DNA of 64,000 bases from Anadara kagoshimensis (GCA_021292105.1 CM037870.1:12325353-12389352); one strand, 5' to 3'. Shown: positions 23,459-35,935, numbered from the stretch's first letter. Program-made: numbers and translations. Notes: generated by a model from the letters alone, not told the origin.

Positions 23459-23460
23459 AG
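23340..23460. repeat. (ATC)n microsatellite
   Basis: Long CAT/ATC trinucleotide run with a few interruptions. The overlapping ORFs are runs of His, Ile or Ser and are not genes. Confidence 0.95.
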
Positions 23461-23879
23461 CTGCTTCAGATTGTGTAATCTTCAACTTTTATCCTTCTTT
23501 CACAAAAAAATCACACAATGCACATATATCCTCCATTTTTTAACTCTCTTTTTTCATCAATATTTTCATGACTGACCTAAATTTCCGTTTTTAATTTGTT
23601 GGAACCTCAAATCTTAAGACTGTCAGCTTTTTAACACATATACTATTGATCTCCGCTAAATAGTCATATAGCTTGATATAGCTATTTTAACAAGAAAATC
23701 TCAAAGTTTAATTCAAATTTAGATGGATTGCTTTAACACAATGTTCTTTATTGATAAGCACCAAACATGCAATGTTAACTGCAGAAATTGGAAGACACCT
23801 GGTATAATACAATGTACTGCAAATCAGGAAATTTTCCATGAGAATCTTTATTTTAAGATATTTCATTATTTTATATTTT

Positions 23880-23914
23880 CGGGTCACCCGATGAGAGTCG
23901 GTACTAGTGTAAAT
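23880..23914 (+). other. Unplaced exon-like fragment
   Basis: GGTCACCCGATGAGAGTCGG and following bases read GHPMRVGTSVN directly before a consensus donor GTAAGTGG. The phrase is reminiscent of the loop before strand 1 of anion-selective Cys-loop receptors, but no canonical AG acceptor is adjacent and no neighbouring exon was found. It could be a relic or chance. Confidence 0.2.
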
Positions 23915-24273
23915 GTAAGTGGTTTATATTGAAAAAACAAAAAAAATATTTTCAGAAAATTTAATTTTATGTTTTCTTACTGTAAATGAGTTGATTTTAG
24001 TGACCATTTTCACAATGATACAGTCAATATGATTATAGAACAAAAGGCTATCCATAAGATTAAATAAGCTAATTCAAAATCACCCAAAGTTATATAAGTT
24101 GGGCTAAAATTCATTACATGGTAAAATCAATACATTTTAGAGTACCTGTGCACTCAAAATTCACTCAAAAATTGGCCAATATTCAGTATGCAGGTAAAAA
24201 AGAGATACCAGTAGCTTTCTGTCAATGCTTCACATGACTACCAATTCATTTATAGAAATAATGAAAAGAAGTA

Positions 24274-24452
24274 CAGTCCAACCTGTCTTAAAGGCCACCT
24301 CTATATAAGTGTCACCTGCTTATAAAGGCCAGTAGAATTGTATCCCAATTGTTCTTTATTCATATTATTTGAACCTGTATATAAAGACCACCTGTCCATA
24401 AGGCCCACTTTTACTGGTTCCCTTGGGTGGCCTTTATAGACAGGTTTGACTG
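24274..24452. mobile_element. ACAGTC-type MITE, 179 bp, TA-flanked
   Basis: Well-preserved copy: CAGTCCAACCTGTCTTAAAG at the left and CTTTATAGACAGGTTTGACTG-type sequence at the right, flanked by TA (24272-24273 and 24453-24454). Confidence 0.9.
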
Positions 24453-24967
24453 TACTTCATAGCAACAGCTTGTACAAATTTAAGCCCAACTTAAAATTTG
24501 GGTAAATGTACTGTCACAAACATGGTTTTTTTTGTGAGTGGAAATGTTTACAATTTTGTATTGTTGGTATTTTGCAGGAGGGTTATTTCCATTCTTATAT
24601 ATACAACACAACTTCCCAAAAATTTTTTTTGGATTTTTTTACAATTTGAGAAAATATCAAACATTTTGACCATGCTAAAAAAATTAGGTTTACAGTAATT
24701 CTGGCAATGGAACCACATGCATCAGTAGTTTATATTACATGTACATGTATAAGTGCATAAAGTCATAAAATTACATATTGTGATAATTTGAATATTATAC
24801 AGAGAAGTATCACAACTTGACTGATTTTTCTAATTTTTATGTTCAATCATAAATCTAGCATCAAAGTCATGCTCAGGCTCTGTAATGGAATTGGCAGTCA
24901 TTCTGGCTGCCATTTATAGCATTACAATACATTGCATTACGCAATCACTTAGAACTACAGAACAGTA

Positions 24968-25192
24968 CAGACCTGTCAAAAGTTTAACACGGACCTAACG
25001 AAATTGGTGCCGAATCGCTAGTTCCTTCCTGCCTTTTGTAAGCTCGTCAATTTTTGGTAGCTTCTACATATCCCTCGGCACTTTCTCAACTACTACCTAA
25101 ACATGTATATTCAATAAATTGACAAATTGATAGCCAATCTACAACTTCTTTTCAATAGCTCAGTGTAAAACTTTGGTTAGGTCTGTATTGCA
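24968..25192. mobile_element. MITE related to 13262-13520
   Basis: Left end CAGACCTGTCAAAAGTTTAA; right end GTGTAAAACTTTGGTTAGGT then CTGTA. Same terminal sequence as the 259-bp element, with a different interior. Confidence 0.75.
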
Positions 25193-25932
25193 TGTTAATG
25201 TATTTAAAATAAACATTTTAATGAAGTACCAATTACCATCAAAAGAATTATTTATGTAAACATCATGCATAAAACATGGGGCTTAATTTACAAAATGTTT
25301 GGAGCCATTATAACTATAAAAGAGACATTATTTCTGCTCTACAGCTCCATAAATATTAGTTTTATGTCTAAATACATTTCTGTATTATAAACATCAAATC
25401 AAACAGAAATCAGGAAGCTAACAGTGTTTATATATTATTTACTGGGCAAATTATGTCTATGCTTGCAGTAAAAACTGGCACCAGAGATGCTGGAAGACAT
25501 TTACAGCATCGGTACCAAACAAGTTATAACTGAAATGGGATGTCATTTCACAAGTGTTCTCTGCAATTTCCAAACAAACCCAAACAAAGCCCTTTTAGCC
25601 CAAATTATTTTCAAATTATTTTTGCCATACAACTGGCACTACAAATACCAGTAAAATATAACTGGAATGGGATGCCATTTCAAAAGTGCCCCTCCCCCCC
25701 TAAACAAACACCAATGTTGTAATCCATCCTACCATTCGGTGATCAAAATACAAACAGCTAATGGCACCTCTATTTCACCCAAATATTGTTCGGACTTCCT
25801 GTGAAGTTTCATAAAGATCTGTTGAATAGTTTTCAAGAAATGTGGCGGACAAAATACTAGCTGTCAGAAAAAAAGGAGTAAACAGTATATGTTCCTATGT
25901 TCCCCACTTCGTTTGGGATATATTCATTCTAG
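25193..25932. other. AT-rich, local duplication
   Basis: A short duplicated phrase (TATAACTGRAATGGGATGYC at about 25525 and 25655). No gene or bounded element. Confidence 0.45.
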
Positions 25933-26221
25933 CCCCAGTTTCACAATCATTCCTTAACTTAAAGTTTTCCCCTTAACTTTAATCTTGGAAATTTTGCCAA
26001 TATAATTATGGAACTACAAATAAGCAAAATCTACAAAACTAGAATAAGCATGTAATAAACATAGACTGAACTCCAAAATGACACCTTAAACATATTAAGA
26101 TACAAATGTACAGTTACATGAATCTCTTGAAAACTAACAAAATTATTTTGGTTTCAAACTCAACATATTTATAGTTAAGAGAAATTTACGTTAAGGAATG
26201 ATAATGTGAAACGAACTGGGG
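25933..26221. mobile_element. CCCCAGTTTCACAATC MITE, 289 bp
   Basis: Left CCCCAGTTTCACAATCATTC and right GAATGATAATGTGAAACGAACTGGGG are inverted. Other members: 35325-35787, 60457-60719 and a half copy at 16051. Confidence 0.8.
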
Positions 26222-26852
26222 GAGCTGTATGATGATGATATATTAACACTTGACTTAAAGTTAGTATCTGAAACAAGTTAATGTAACTATGATTGAATGT
26301 TATTTAATTACATCAGTGTATTTGCCAAAACCATCAAAAACTCCCATATAAATGCCAAAAATTCTTGCACATTCAAAGATATAATATGTACAGTTAAGCA
26401 TTCATTCTTTGCCACAAATTGTTCATATATGATTTTGGCCAAATATCGAAAGAAATTTAAAATGAAAAACAAAAGAATCAATAGACTTTAGATTTTAGAA
26501 ATACATTTAGCGATAAGCAAAATGTATATAAGGGCAGTTCCCACTTGTCTTGATTCAAAATTCCTTGACAATTTCCTGACATTTTCCAAACAGAATTTCT
26601 TTTTACCCTGATATTTTCAAAACAAGAATACCGTTAGACAGAGCAAGATACAGTCGTTGACATTTTTCCCATTAAACTGTTAGCAGAGATAGCAACAATG
26701 GTAAAGTACAAAGAAACATAAAACATTTAAGTAGTATCATGTGAAAGAGAGTCTGCAAGGATAAAGATTATCAGGGGCCTAGTAACCAATGGTTCCTAAA
26801 AATCAGTCTAGGCCCCTTTAAATGTTTACACATTTTACCCTTTTCATTACTA

Positions 26853-27031
26853 CAGTCAAACCTGTCTATAAAGGCCACCCAAGGGAACCAGTAAAAGTGG
26901 CCTTTATGCACAGGTGGCCTTTGTATACAGGTTCAAATTATATGAATAAAGAACAATTGGGATACAATTCTAGTGGCCTCTATAGACAGGTGGCCCTTAT
27001 ATAGAGGTGACCTTTAAGGCAGGTTGGACTG
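26853..27031. mobile_element. ACAGTC-type MITE, 179 bp, TA-flanked
   Basis: CAGTCAAACCTGTCTATAAA at the left and TTTAAGGCAGGTTGGACTG at the right, with TA on both sides. It is the same length as the 24274 copy but inverted relative to it. Confidence 0.9.
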
Positions 27032-27284
27032 TATTATAACTTCTTTTCTGAAGTGAACTATGCCCTTATCTCAAAATAGTTAAGCAACTACCCTGCAGTC
27101 TGGCCAGTAATAATTAAGTCCTGTTCTGTTCAGAAATGTGGGAAGAGTAAGTCGGAAAGGAAAAATCATGATAAAAATTTTTTAAAATCCTGCCAGAACA
27201 TTACTCTCATGATAAAATAATGTCTGAATTTTGTCTGAAAAATGTTCTTAATTTTTTCTGAATTTTACTGAATTCCGGCAGTAA

Positions 27285-27765
27285 TTGCAATATGTACACA
27301 ATATGTGCATGGTTGCATAATATCAGCAAAAATGAAATCCCAACAATGCCAAAACCTCTACACTTAAAGAAATTACGCAGTACATTAATTGCAATATGTA
27401 TATAAAATTTGTATGTTCAATTTTCAATGCTTCATGTCATTAACCTTTATATCTGCCAATTTGTAATGATACACCGACTTGTGTGTCTGCCAAAATGAAA
27501 CCCAACAATGCTAAAACGTCTGCACATAAAAAGATTCAGAATTTATTAAATGCAATATGTATGTAATTTGTATGTTCAATTTTCAATGATACACTGCCAA
27601 AATGAAACCCAAAGCTTCTGCACATGAAAAGATTCAGAATTCATTAAATGCAATATGTATTCAATTTGTATGTTCAATTTTCAATGATACACTGCCAAAA
27701 TGGAACCCTAAACTTCTGCACATAAAGAAATTCAGAGTACATAAAATGCAATTTGCTTCGTAACA
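27285..27765. repeat. Tandem repeat, about 100-150 bp unit
   Basis: Four diverged units with 'gcaatatgtatgtaatttgt', 'atgttcaattttcaatgata' and 'actgccaaaatgaaaccc'. Confidence 0.8.
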
Positions 27766-27916
27766 ATCTGCGTGATTCTATTTCAATGCAAACAAGAAAC
27801 GTTATTGATTTTAACATCAAAGAACCATTACAAAAACCAATTACCACCATTATGTTTACATTTTTATTTTCATTATATACTTCCCAAGATCACAGAATTG
27901 AGATGCTATAAACGCA

Positions 27917-28001
27917 ATGTTTTGAAGGGTTATTTTTTTTCTTTTTGTAGAAACTTTACATATGTGCAGAAGATATGATTATTCCTTCTTAAAGCTTTCA
28001 T

Positions 28002-28042
<41 letters not shown>

Positions 28043-28152
28043 GAGCAATATGCCCCCCCCCCCCCATCTTTTAAAGACTAGAGGGTTATTTTTTTCTTTT
28101 TGTAGAAACTTTACACATGTGCAAAAGATATGAAAACATTAAATAAAAACTC

Positions 28153-28211
<59 letters not shown>

Positions 28212-28317
28212 AAGGAGCAATATGCCCCCCCCCCATGTTTTGAAGACTAGAGGGTTTTTTTTTTCTTTTTGTAAAAACTTTACATATGTGCATATATGAA
28301 AACATTTATATAAAACT

Positions 28318-28376
<59 letters not shown>

Positions 28377-28390
28377 AGGGAGAGAGCAGT
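27917..28390. repeat. Triplicated unit, each with an (AG)n tract and poly-C
   Basis: Three tandem copies of a unit of about 165 bp: 'gggttattttttttcttttt', 'gtagaaactttacatatgtg', then (AG)n, then 'ggagcaatatgccccccccc'. AG tracts lie at about 28008-28040, 28155-28209 and 28320-28366. The last copy ends in a G run. The minus ORF with a Ser-Leu run is this array. Confidence 0.9.
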
Positions 28391-28429
28391 AGTAATGCTA
28401 CCTCACATTATGACTCTGACTTATATCAG

Positions 28430-28620
28430 TATTGGGATGGTGGCGGAAACTGGTGTGCCTGAAGAAAACCATTGACCTTTGGCAAAAGAACAAAACTTGC
28501 TGAAGGTCAATGGACAATTTCTACAGGCACTCTGGTTTCTTCCACCATCACAGAATTGACCAGATTGATATAAGTAAAAGAATCTTGACTGAGACATATA
28601 AAACACTTTACTCCATCCAC
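28430..28620 (+). mobile_element. SINE family 2 tail with inverted duplication
   Basis: Carries the family tail (ATATAAGTAAAAGAATCTTG) after an inverted duplication: about 28436-28490 (GGTGGCGGAAACTGGTGTGC) pairs with about 28500-28553 (GGCACTCTGGTTTCTTCCAC). Confidence 0.7.
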
Positions 28621-28635
28621 TCTTAGAAAAAAATC

Positions 28636-28866
28636 ACTGCAGTAGCTCAGTTGGTAGAGTACTTGCTCCATAAGAGGAAAGCCTTGGGTTCAAACCAAGA
28701 CTGGGTCTTGACTCAAGACTTGAAAGTGGGTAGTGATTGTTCTTTTGCCAAGCACTCACGTTACGAAATGAAAGTCAACGGTTCTTTCGGATGGGAACTT
28801 AAAATAAATGAGGTCCCATGTCACGGTAGGTGTGGCCCAAAAAAGAAACCTGCTGTATAATGCCAT
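28636..28866 (+). mobile_element. SINE family 1, plus strand
   Basis: A box TAGCTCAGTTGGTAGAGTA, B-box region GGGTTCAAACCAAG, then the same body as the 3024-3341 element to CCTGCTGTATAATGCCAT. The 3' tail is missing and no clear duplication is seen. The 69-codon ORF is the SINE. Confidence 0.85.
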
Positions 28867-29194
28867 AGGAATATAATAGAATTTAAAAACTAAAAATAAT
28901 GAACAGTTTTCCAATCAACCCTGGACTGACTGCCTTCATATATATATAATACAAGTGAAAAAATATTTACTGAGGTGTATAAAACATAAAATACATAAAA
29001 TTTTATCTCTCACTGTAAAACATTATAGCATTAAAACATTGAACAAATATAATGTATATTTTTACAAACTAGATAAGGATCAATCATATATCATCCAGTT
29101 TGGTAGCTGGAAAACCCATTACAGCAATATCTGTAATTGTCTGTGAGGTTTTTCAAATGGTAGGAACAAATGTGAAAACACATAAACAATATCT

Positions 29195-31450
29195 ATGGTT
29201 ACACCACACAAACAATCAGATCCCAAAGCCAGTGCCTGCCAAAATCCTCACATAAACTCTGTCCTTGGTTAAACAAATTAACACACTTTTAAACAAAATT
29301 TACAATACTTTTATTTTAAATAAACAAGAATGGGCCTCATCAGTGACCAAGTGGCCTAACCTGCCAACTTATTGATCACCATACCTTTCACTGCCTAGGT
29401 TAGAATCCCAATATGGGCCAGATCCTCAGTGTTAGAGTATGTCAGTTCACTTGCAGTGGCTTGAAGAGTTTCTCCAGGCATTCTGGTTTCCTCTACCATA
29501 TCAAAACTGAACTGACTGCCTCAATATAAGTGAAAGGAATCTTGGCTAAGACCTAAAACCCCATTCAATCAATCAACCAAATTTCCAGTTCCATGTATTT
29601 ATAAATATTCTGTAAAATCCATTACAGCACTATCTCTAATTGTCTGTGAGGTTTTTCAAATAGAGGAACAAATGGGAAGGTGCATAAACAAATCTATATG
29701 ATATATATCTATAGTTACAACACAAACAATCAAACTCATAGCCAGTGTCTGCCAAAATCCTCACATAAATCCTGTCCTTGGTTAAACAAATTAACACACT
29801 TTTAAGCAGTATTTACAAAACCTTTATTTCAAATAAACAAGCTTTTATCTTTAAGATGAGTGAGGTTCTATTTCAGATTTTGGCAGTAGGAAGTTGTTAT
29901 TTCTTCCAATTTCACTAATGATAAGGTGTATGTTATTCGGAATTGATAGGATTTTGTTTGCCGTTACCATGACGATTATAGGGAACAATTCCTAGTACAC
30001 TCAATACTGCATTCAAATGGAATATTTATTCACAGTTACAGCTGAATATTAACATGTACTGGTATTAGAAAATATTAACCAGCACCACACCATGGTTAAA
30101 CTCAAGTTTATTATTAATATAGGTAGTATCTGATAGCTGCCATATGACTAGAAATAAGTGGCTCCAAGACATATGAGCTGCCAAGGTAGATATGTCATTT
30201 ATGTACATTTGTGACATCATTTGAGAAAATGACATCAAATACCCGAGTTTTACTGCACAAGTATTGACAAAACTTAACCATAACTCAGACAAAAATCACC
30301 AAGTTGAATTTTGAACCTAAACCAATGTCAGAATAGCCAATCCTTCGTTTTCAAAGTCATTTAATTAAAAAATGAATCCATTAAGAAAATTTGTATTTTT
30401 GATTTGACACAAACAAGCAAACAAAAGCCAGTGCCTGCCAACATCCTCATATAAATTATGTTCTTGGTTAAACAAATCGACACACTTTTAAACAGTATTC
30501 ACAATACCTTTGTTTCAAATAAACAAGCTTTTATCTTAAAGATGAGTGAGTTTCTATTTCAGATTTTGGCAGTAGGAAGTTGTTATTTCTTCAAATTTCA
30601 CTAATGATAAGGTGTACACTAGTCTGAATTAATTGATGGGATTTAGTTTGCTGTTACCCTGATAATTATATAGACTCCAATTCCAATATGTTACACTCAA
30701 TTATACTCACTAGTGTGCAGTTGAAAGTTAAGCTGAATATCAACATGCACCTGGAAATAGTAATGAACACAACAAAAACGGTGCCCAGTTGCCCAATGGT
30801 TAATTAAAGTTTTTATCCTTAATAAAAGTAGAATCTGACAGCTGTCACATGACTGAAAGTAACTGGCTCCAAAACATGAACACCATCAAGGTGGGAACAT
30901 CTCTAAATAGAATTTTGTGATGTTATTTTAAAAAATGCCATCGGAAACCAGAGTAGCATTGACAAAACTTCACCATAACTCCAAATAGAATCAGAGATTG
31001 AAGTTTTACCTAATCAATGAAAGTGTGGCCAGTTTCAGAATAGCTAGTTTTTTTGTGTTTTCAAAGTTGTTTAATTAAAAAATGAATCTATTAATAGAAC
31101 TTGATTTTTTGATTGACACAAACAATCAAACTCAAGCCAGTGCCTGCCAAACTCCTCACATAAATTCTGTCCTTGGTAACACAAATTAACACACTTTACA
31201 ATACCTTTGTTTCAAATAAACAAGCTTTTGTCTTGAAGATAAGTGATGTTCTATTTCAGATTTTGGCAATAGGAAGTTGTTATTTCTTCCAATATCACTA
31301 ATGATAAGGTGTATGCAAGTCTGAATTAATTAATGGGACTTTGTTTGCTGTTACCATAATGATTATGGGGAACAATTCCAATATACACTCAATACTGCAT
31401 TCAAATGGAATATTTATTCAAAGTTACAGCTGAATAATTATATTGCACTT
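29195..31450. repeat. Large tandem array, about 700-bp unit
   Basis: Blocks starting near 29715, 30405 and 31110 share 'agccagtgcctgccaaaatc', 'ggttaaacaaattaacacac', 'gattttggcagtaggaagtt' and 'aatgataaggtgta'. A partial unit is at about 29195-29335. The second half (CTGACAGCTGTCACATGACT and similar) recurs with the same period. A SINE family 2 copy (29331-29575) interrupts it. Confidence 0.85.
29331..29575 (+). mobile_element. SINE family 2, plus strand
   Basis: Head 'gaccaagtggcctaacctg' (A box-like), B box GGTTAGAATCCC, body 'gtcagttcacttgcagtgg', tail CTGCCTCAATATAAGTGAAA...AATCTTGG and an ATTC/AATC-rich end. Confidence 0.8.
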
Positions 31451-32215
31451 GGAACAATGTGGAAATACTCGAAATCACAAAAAACCAGGTCAAAACAATT
31501 TATTGAAACATAGTGTGAGACACACTGATATGTAAGCCATAGATTACTTGGCAACATTAGGGTTCCTAAATATAAGTACCAATATGTTTATCACTACATG
31601 TTCCTAGAAATATAGGCAAACTGTAATTTGCGCAACCATCTATGAATAACAATATTTTAGAACTTAAGATATATCATTGTGAAAGCAATGGTTTTATTAA
31701 GGCAAAGAGGAGAGGCTCACATAAGGTGAGAGCCATGCCATGTAAGGCTCAAACCTTCAATCTCTCCAAAAGTTTCAGGGGTCTTGCTTCTCTCCAAAAA
31801 AATTTTAAAAGGTTTAATCTGAGCTGCATTGAAGAAAAATTTTATCTTTTTATTTAGAGTAAACAAGTGATAAATTCACAGAAATACATCATGATTGATG
31901 ACATACAGGGAAGGTGGGATGGGGTTGATTGGTGTACATCTTTTGCTCCCCACCAAATAAACCACTAGAAAGGTCAAATACAGGTACATCTAGTGTTACA
32001 TCTGCAGGGTAATATTATTTCAATTCAAATATAAATGTATCTTTAAAGTCAAAAGTACATATCTATTGGGAATTTGATGTCTTTAACAAAATGTCAAACG
32101 TCATGTCTTAATATTTATTATATCATATCATCATCTAATGTAGATGACACTACAATAATATGATCATTTCTTTCAAAATGAAATTATAACCAATTTAAGT
32201 GGGTGACAAACACAA
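31451..32215. other. AT-rich, nothing recognised
   Basis: No gene, RNA or bounded repeat recognised. The 71-codon ORF here matches no family that I know. Confidence 0.45.
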
Positions 32216-32560
32216 AATCCTAAGGGGGATTCATTTATGAAGACAAACACGATTTCCCGAGGGCGATTCAGTTCTAAAGACAAATGCAAACTCAATGACG
32301 GCGATTAATTTTTGAAGACAAACGCAAACTCAATGAGGGCAGATTCATTTACTAAAGACAAATGCAAACTCCCATCAGGGCGATTCACTTCTGAAGACAA
32401 ATGCAAGCTCTACAAGGGCGATTAATTTCTTAAGACAAATGCACACTCCCATCAAGGGGATTCATTTCTGAAGACAAATGCAAACTCCCATCAGGGCCAT
32501 TCATTTCTGAAGACAAACTTGCATGTGAACTCCCGAAGCTGACTCATTTTTGAAGATTGT
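32216..32560. repeat. Minisatellite, about 43-44 bp unit, 8 copies
   Basis: Unit 'gggcgattcatttctgaaga' + 'caaatgcaaactcccatca', about eight consecutive diverged copies. Confidence 0.9.
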
Positions 32561-32734
32561 GCGTTGGTCGCGTTGCGTTGCGATAACGTGACAGATCAAT
32601 ACCTAAATCCTTTATAGTCTGTCATAGTGTTAATGATGTAGCATGTAATACATGTCAATCTGTGTCAGACCAAGACACTTGACAGTCAATCACAGTAATC
32701 CAAGTGTGTGCAGAGGCTCAGATTTTCTTCAACA

Positions 32735-33735
32735 ATATACATTTTGATAAGCTGCTTGGTAGCAATGATTTAAATTCTACATTCATTCATAGAAGCTCAA
32801 ATATCAATCCCAGTTTATGGGTGCATGGGGGATATAATTATTCAAATTCCAGTAGTGAATTTGGCCTATCTGAAAGCTGCTTGTTTTTAATGATTTTAGT
32901 TCTACATTCATATAACCTCCAATATTAATTCCAGTTTATGGGTGCATGGGGGATATAACTATTCATATTCCAGAAGTGAATTTGGCTTGTAATTTTACTG
33001 TTTTTGTTTGTTGCTTGCATGGTTGCAATGGTTTAAGTTCATAGCTCCATAGAAGCTACAATATCAATTACAGTTCATCATGTTTATGGATGCATGGGGT
33101 TCTTTATATTCCTGTAGTGAATATGGCTTATATTTTTACTGTTTCTGTTAGGTGCTTGGTTGCAATGGTTTAAGTTTTACATTCTTTCATAGAAGCTACA
33201 ATATCAATCCCAGTTTATGGGTGCATGGAGGTCATCTATTTCCCCCTCAACACAACACATAGTGAGTTTGGCTCATATTTTTTTTTTATTTATATTTTTT
33301 CACATTTTACAATATATATACAAGTGACAAAAAACAACACAAGAACACATAGTCTTTCACTCCCTCATACACCCACATATAAGATATGTAGCGGCAAACA
33401 ACTTTGACCTTTCCGCCTGACCTTTAATGGGGACTATCCATATGGATGTAGAAGAATCTACCCTATACCTGGGTAGCAGTAGTATTTGCAGTTGATAATG
33501 TGTGTTTGGCTCATATTTTTACGAAGTTAAAAGCTGCTTGGATGCAATATAGTGATAAAAACTACAATATAAATACATGTATTCTAGTTTATATAGTTCC
33601 ATGGGGGTCATCTATATTCCGGGTCAACACAATTTGGCTTATACATTCTCAATTACTGTTTCTAAAAGCTGTTTGGTTGCAATGGCTTAAACTCTACATT
33701 CATAAGCTTTGGTATAAATCCTAGTTTTATTATGG
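32735..33735. repeat. Tandem repeat, about 120-150 bp unit
   Basis: About five units with 'gctgcttggttgcaatggtt', 'taagttctacattcatagaa', 'gctacaatatcaatcccagt' and 'ttatgggtgcatgggg'. A MITE end near 33391-33490 and an AT-rich insert break the array. Confidence 0.8.
33391..33490. mobile_element. Single end of TATAGTCAAACAAC MITE
   Basis: GGCAAACAACTTTGACCTTT then CGCCTGACCTTTAAT matches the terminal repeat of the 15311-15537 element. The other end is not seen nearby. Confidence 0.6.
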
Positions 33736-33739
33736 GTGT

Positions 33740-33870
33740 TTGGGGTCGCTTGCCAAAGGTTGATGGTTTTCTCTGGGGACTGCTTATCCATGAACTGACC
33801 TGACCGCCTTGATATAAGTCAAAGAATCTTGACTGGGGCATTAAACACCATTAATCCACTCAATCCTATG
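33740..33870 (+). mobile_element. SINE family 2 tail fragment
   Basis: GACCGCCTTGATATAAGTCA, AAGAATCTTGACTGGGGC and AAACACCATTAATCCACTC: the 3' tail of family 2. Confidence 0.7.
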
Positions 33871-34282
33871 TTAATTAGATATGCATGTACTCGGATATTA
33901 TTATATTTCCAAAGTCTAGAAGAGTTCTATCATATTATCTCCTCCGAGAATAATTTGAGACATTTTGTGACAACCAATTTTGAATAATTTAAAACTCTGA
34001 TGAACATTTTCTCTAGCATTTCAGATGTATTTAGATTAATTCCGCAGCTGTAAAGTTGAGAAGGTTTGCTCAACCCAGGCTTATACTTTTTTACGGATAA
34101 GCTTACCTTAGTTATTAAAAATGACCTATATACAGCCTTAAGGGGAATATAAATAGGGTTTAGCAAATAGAGCATGTTCATATTGTTTTCATAAATATAT
34201 TAATATGCCACTAGATATGTTAGCTATAGAAAATCACGTATCTGAAATCATTTTTGTGACATATTTTACTAATTTACGTAAT

Positions 34283-34462
34283 GTGCATATGTAACCAAAT
34301 GCATTACCCGTCTCAGAAAACATATCTCACGATAAAACAGATATATTTCTTTCACGCTCATTTACCAGGCACACTATTTTCATGTGTACTCATATCTTAT
34401 AATTTCATAGCAAAGAAGCCCGATATCTTGGAAGAAAGCGATAGCAAAGTACGCGTTCACTA
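34283..34462 (+). repeat. Dispersed repeat, copy 2 (ORF-containing)
   Basis: Copy of 21850-22030 in the same orientation, with its reading frame also open (CICNQMHYPSQKTYLTIKQI). Confidence 0.8.
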
Positions 34463-34609
34463 TCGTGAAACGCCGTACAAAAATTCTGGTGACACAGTAA
34501 TGAAATTGGCGACAAAATTTTACAACTGGTGATTTCCTTGGCGACAGAATTTTCCAGCCCAGGGCTTATCCTGTGTACTCATTATTAACTGTGAATCCTA
34601 CTACTACCC

Positions 34610-34685
34610 ATATATTTGGTGGATCCTTCTATGAATATTACTAATAAAAGGTCAAGCGGACAGGTCAATGTTGTTGACCTATATA
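34610..34685. mobile_element. Single end of TATAGTCAAACAAC MITE
   Basis: AAAGGTCAAGCGGACAGGTC and AATGTTGTTGACCTATATA match the right end of the 15311-15537 element. Confidence 0.65.
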
Positions 34686-34799
34686 AATTCATGAGTAGCA
34701 TCAGATCTGTGAATTATGTATGGCTTGTTATCCTGTCTTACTCCATGTATTCTTTAAGGACAATACATCATTGTCTTCTTGTATAAGCTAAATAATATG

Positions 34800-35935
34800 T
34801 ATTGATCCTGAGGTATTATCAAGACTCCAGAAAAGAATCAATTATTTAATATCTCAGTCCTGAAGCAACATGCAAGATCTGCTCATCCAGAATACATAAT
34901 AACCTGTTACGCATGTTTTTGTTCCGTCACTGTTACACATGTATACTTTCTGCCAATTTTTTATATATAAAGTAGAAGGTTGATCTTCAGTAAAAGGTCC
35001 AGAGATGAAATATGTTATATCAAGTCTGAAGCAACTTGTAAGACCAGATTACATAAAAACCTGTTGCACATTTCATTTTTCTGTCACTGTTTTGCAAGGT
35101 GTGTATACTTACAGTCAATTTTTTTTCAAAATAATGGATATCTAATCTTGAGTAAAGTGTCCAGAGATGAATTATTTTATATCGGTCCCGAAGCAACATG
35201 CAAGATCTCCATGTCCAGAATACATATCAAATCTGTCGCTCCTTTTTACCTTCAACCACTGTTATGCATGTACATACTTTCTACCAATTTTTCTATATAA
35301 TGGAAGGTTAATCTTCGGTAATGGGCCTATGCCCCAACAGTTTCACAAATAAACTAAGATTTTTCTATACTTTAAACTGGCAAATATAAAACCTGAATAA
35401 TTGTGTAATATTTTTCAAGCCATTCATAAATTTAAGGTGTTATTTTGAAGACCACTCCAAGCTTATTACAACTATATATTCTATATAAGTTGAAATTACA
35501 TATTATACCAGTTTTAATTTTACAGCACTAGATGGGCCGTTTCAGAATACAATTCCTCATTTAGTAGTGCTTGGACCAAAATTATGAAATCAAAATTGTT
35601 TTTAAGATGTTGAAAAGATTACTACAGGATCCAAAATATATTTTACAAAATTTAGCAAAGGAAATACTTTACATGAGGGAGTAGACCTTAGATTTTGAGT
35701 ACTACCAACTTACAACATGCAATATTTCCAACATTTGCCATATTTTAGGTAAGGAATGATAAAAGAATGATTTTGAAACTGGGCCCAGAAAAGAATCAAT
35801 AACTTAATAACATCAAATCTGTCTGAAGCAACATGTAAGATCTGCCTGACCAGACTACATATACCAGTACATGCGCTTACTTTCTGCCGATTTTTTTCTT
35901 TAATATAATGGAAGGTTAATCTTCAGTAAGATCAG
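34800..35935. repeat. Tandem repeat, about 160-bp unit, split by a MITE
   Basis: Units with 'ggaaggttaatcttcagtaa', 'gtctgaagcaacatgtaaga' and 'ctgtcactgtt' occur at about 34800-35330 and again at 35786-35935. The MITE at 35325-35787 sits between. The 106-codon ORF at 34980-35300 is array sequence. Confidence 0.8.
35325..35787. mobile_element. CCCAGTTTC-type MITE inserted in array
   Basis: Left CCCCAACAGTTTCACAAATA, right GAATGATTTTGAAACTGGG: the same ends as 25933-26221 but a longer interior. Confidence 0.65.

Noticed and set aside
23309-23575. ORFs with His, Ile or Ser runs
   Set aside because: They come from the (ATC)n microsatellite.
34980-35300. 106-codon plus ORF
   Set aside because: It lies in the 160-bp tandem array and encodes the repeat unit.
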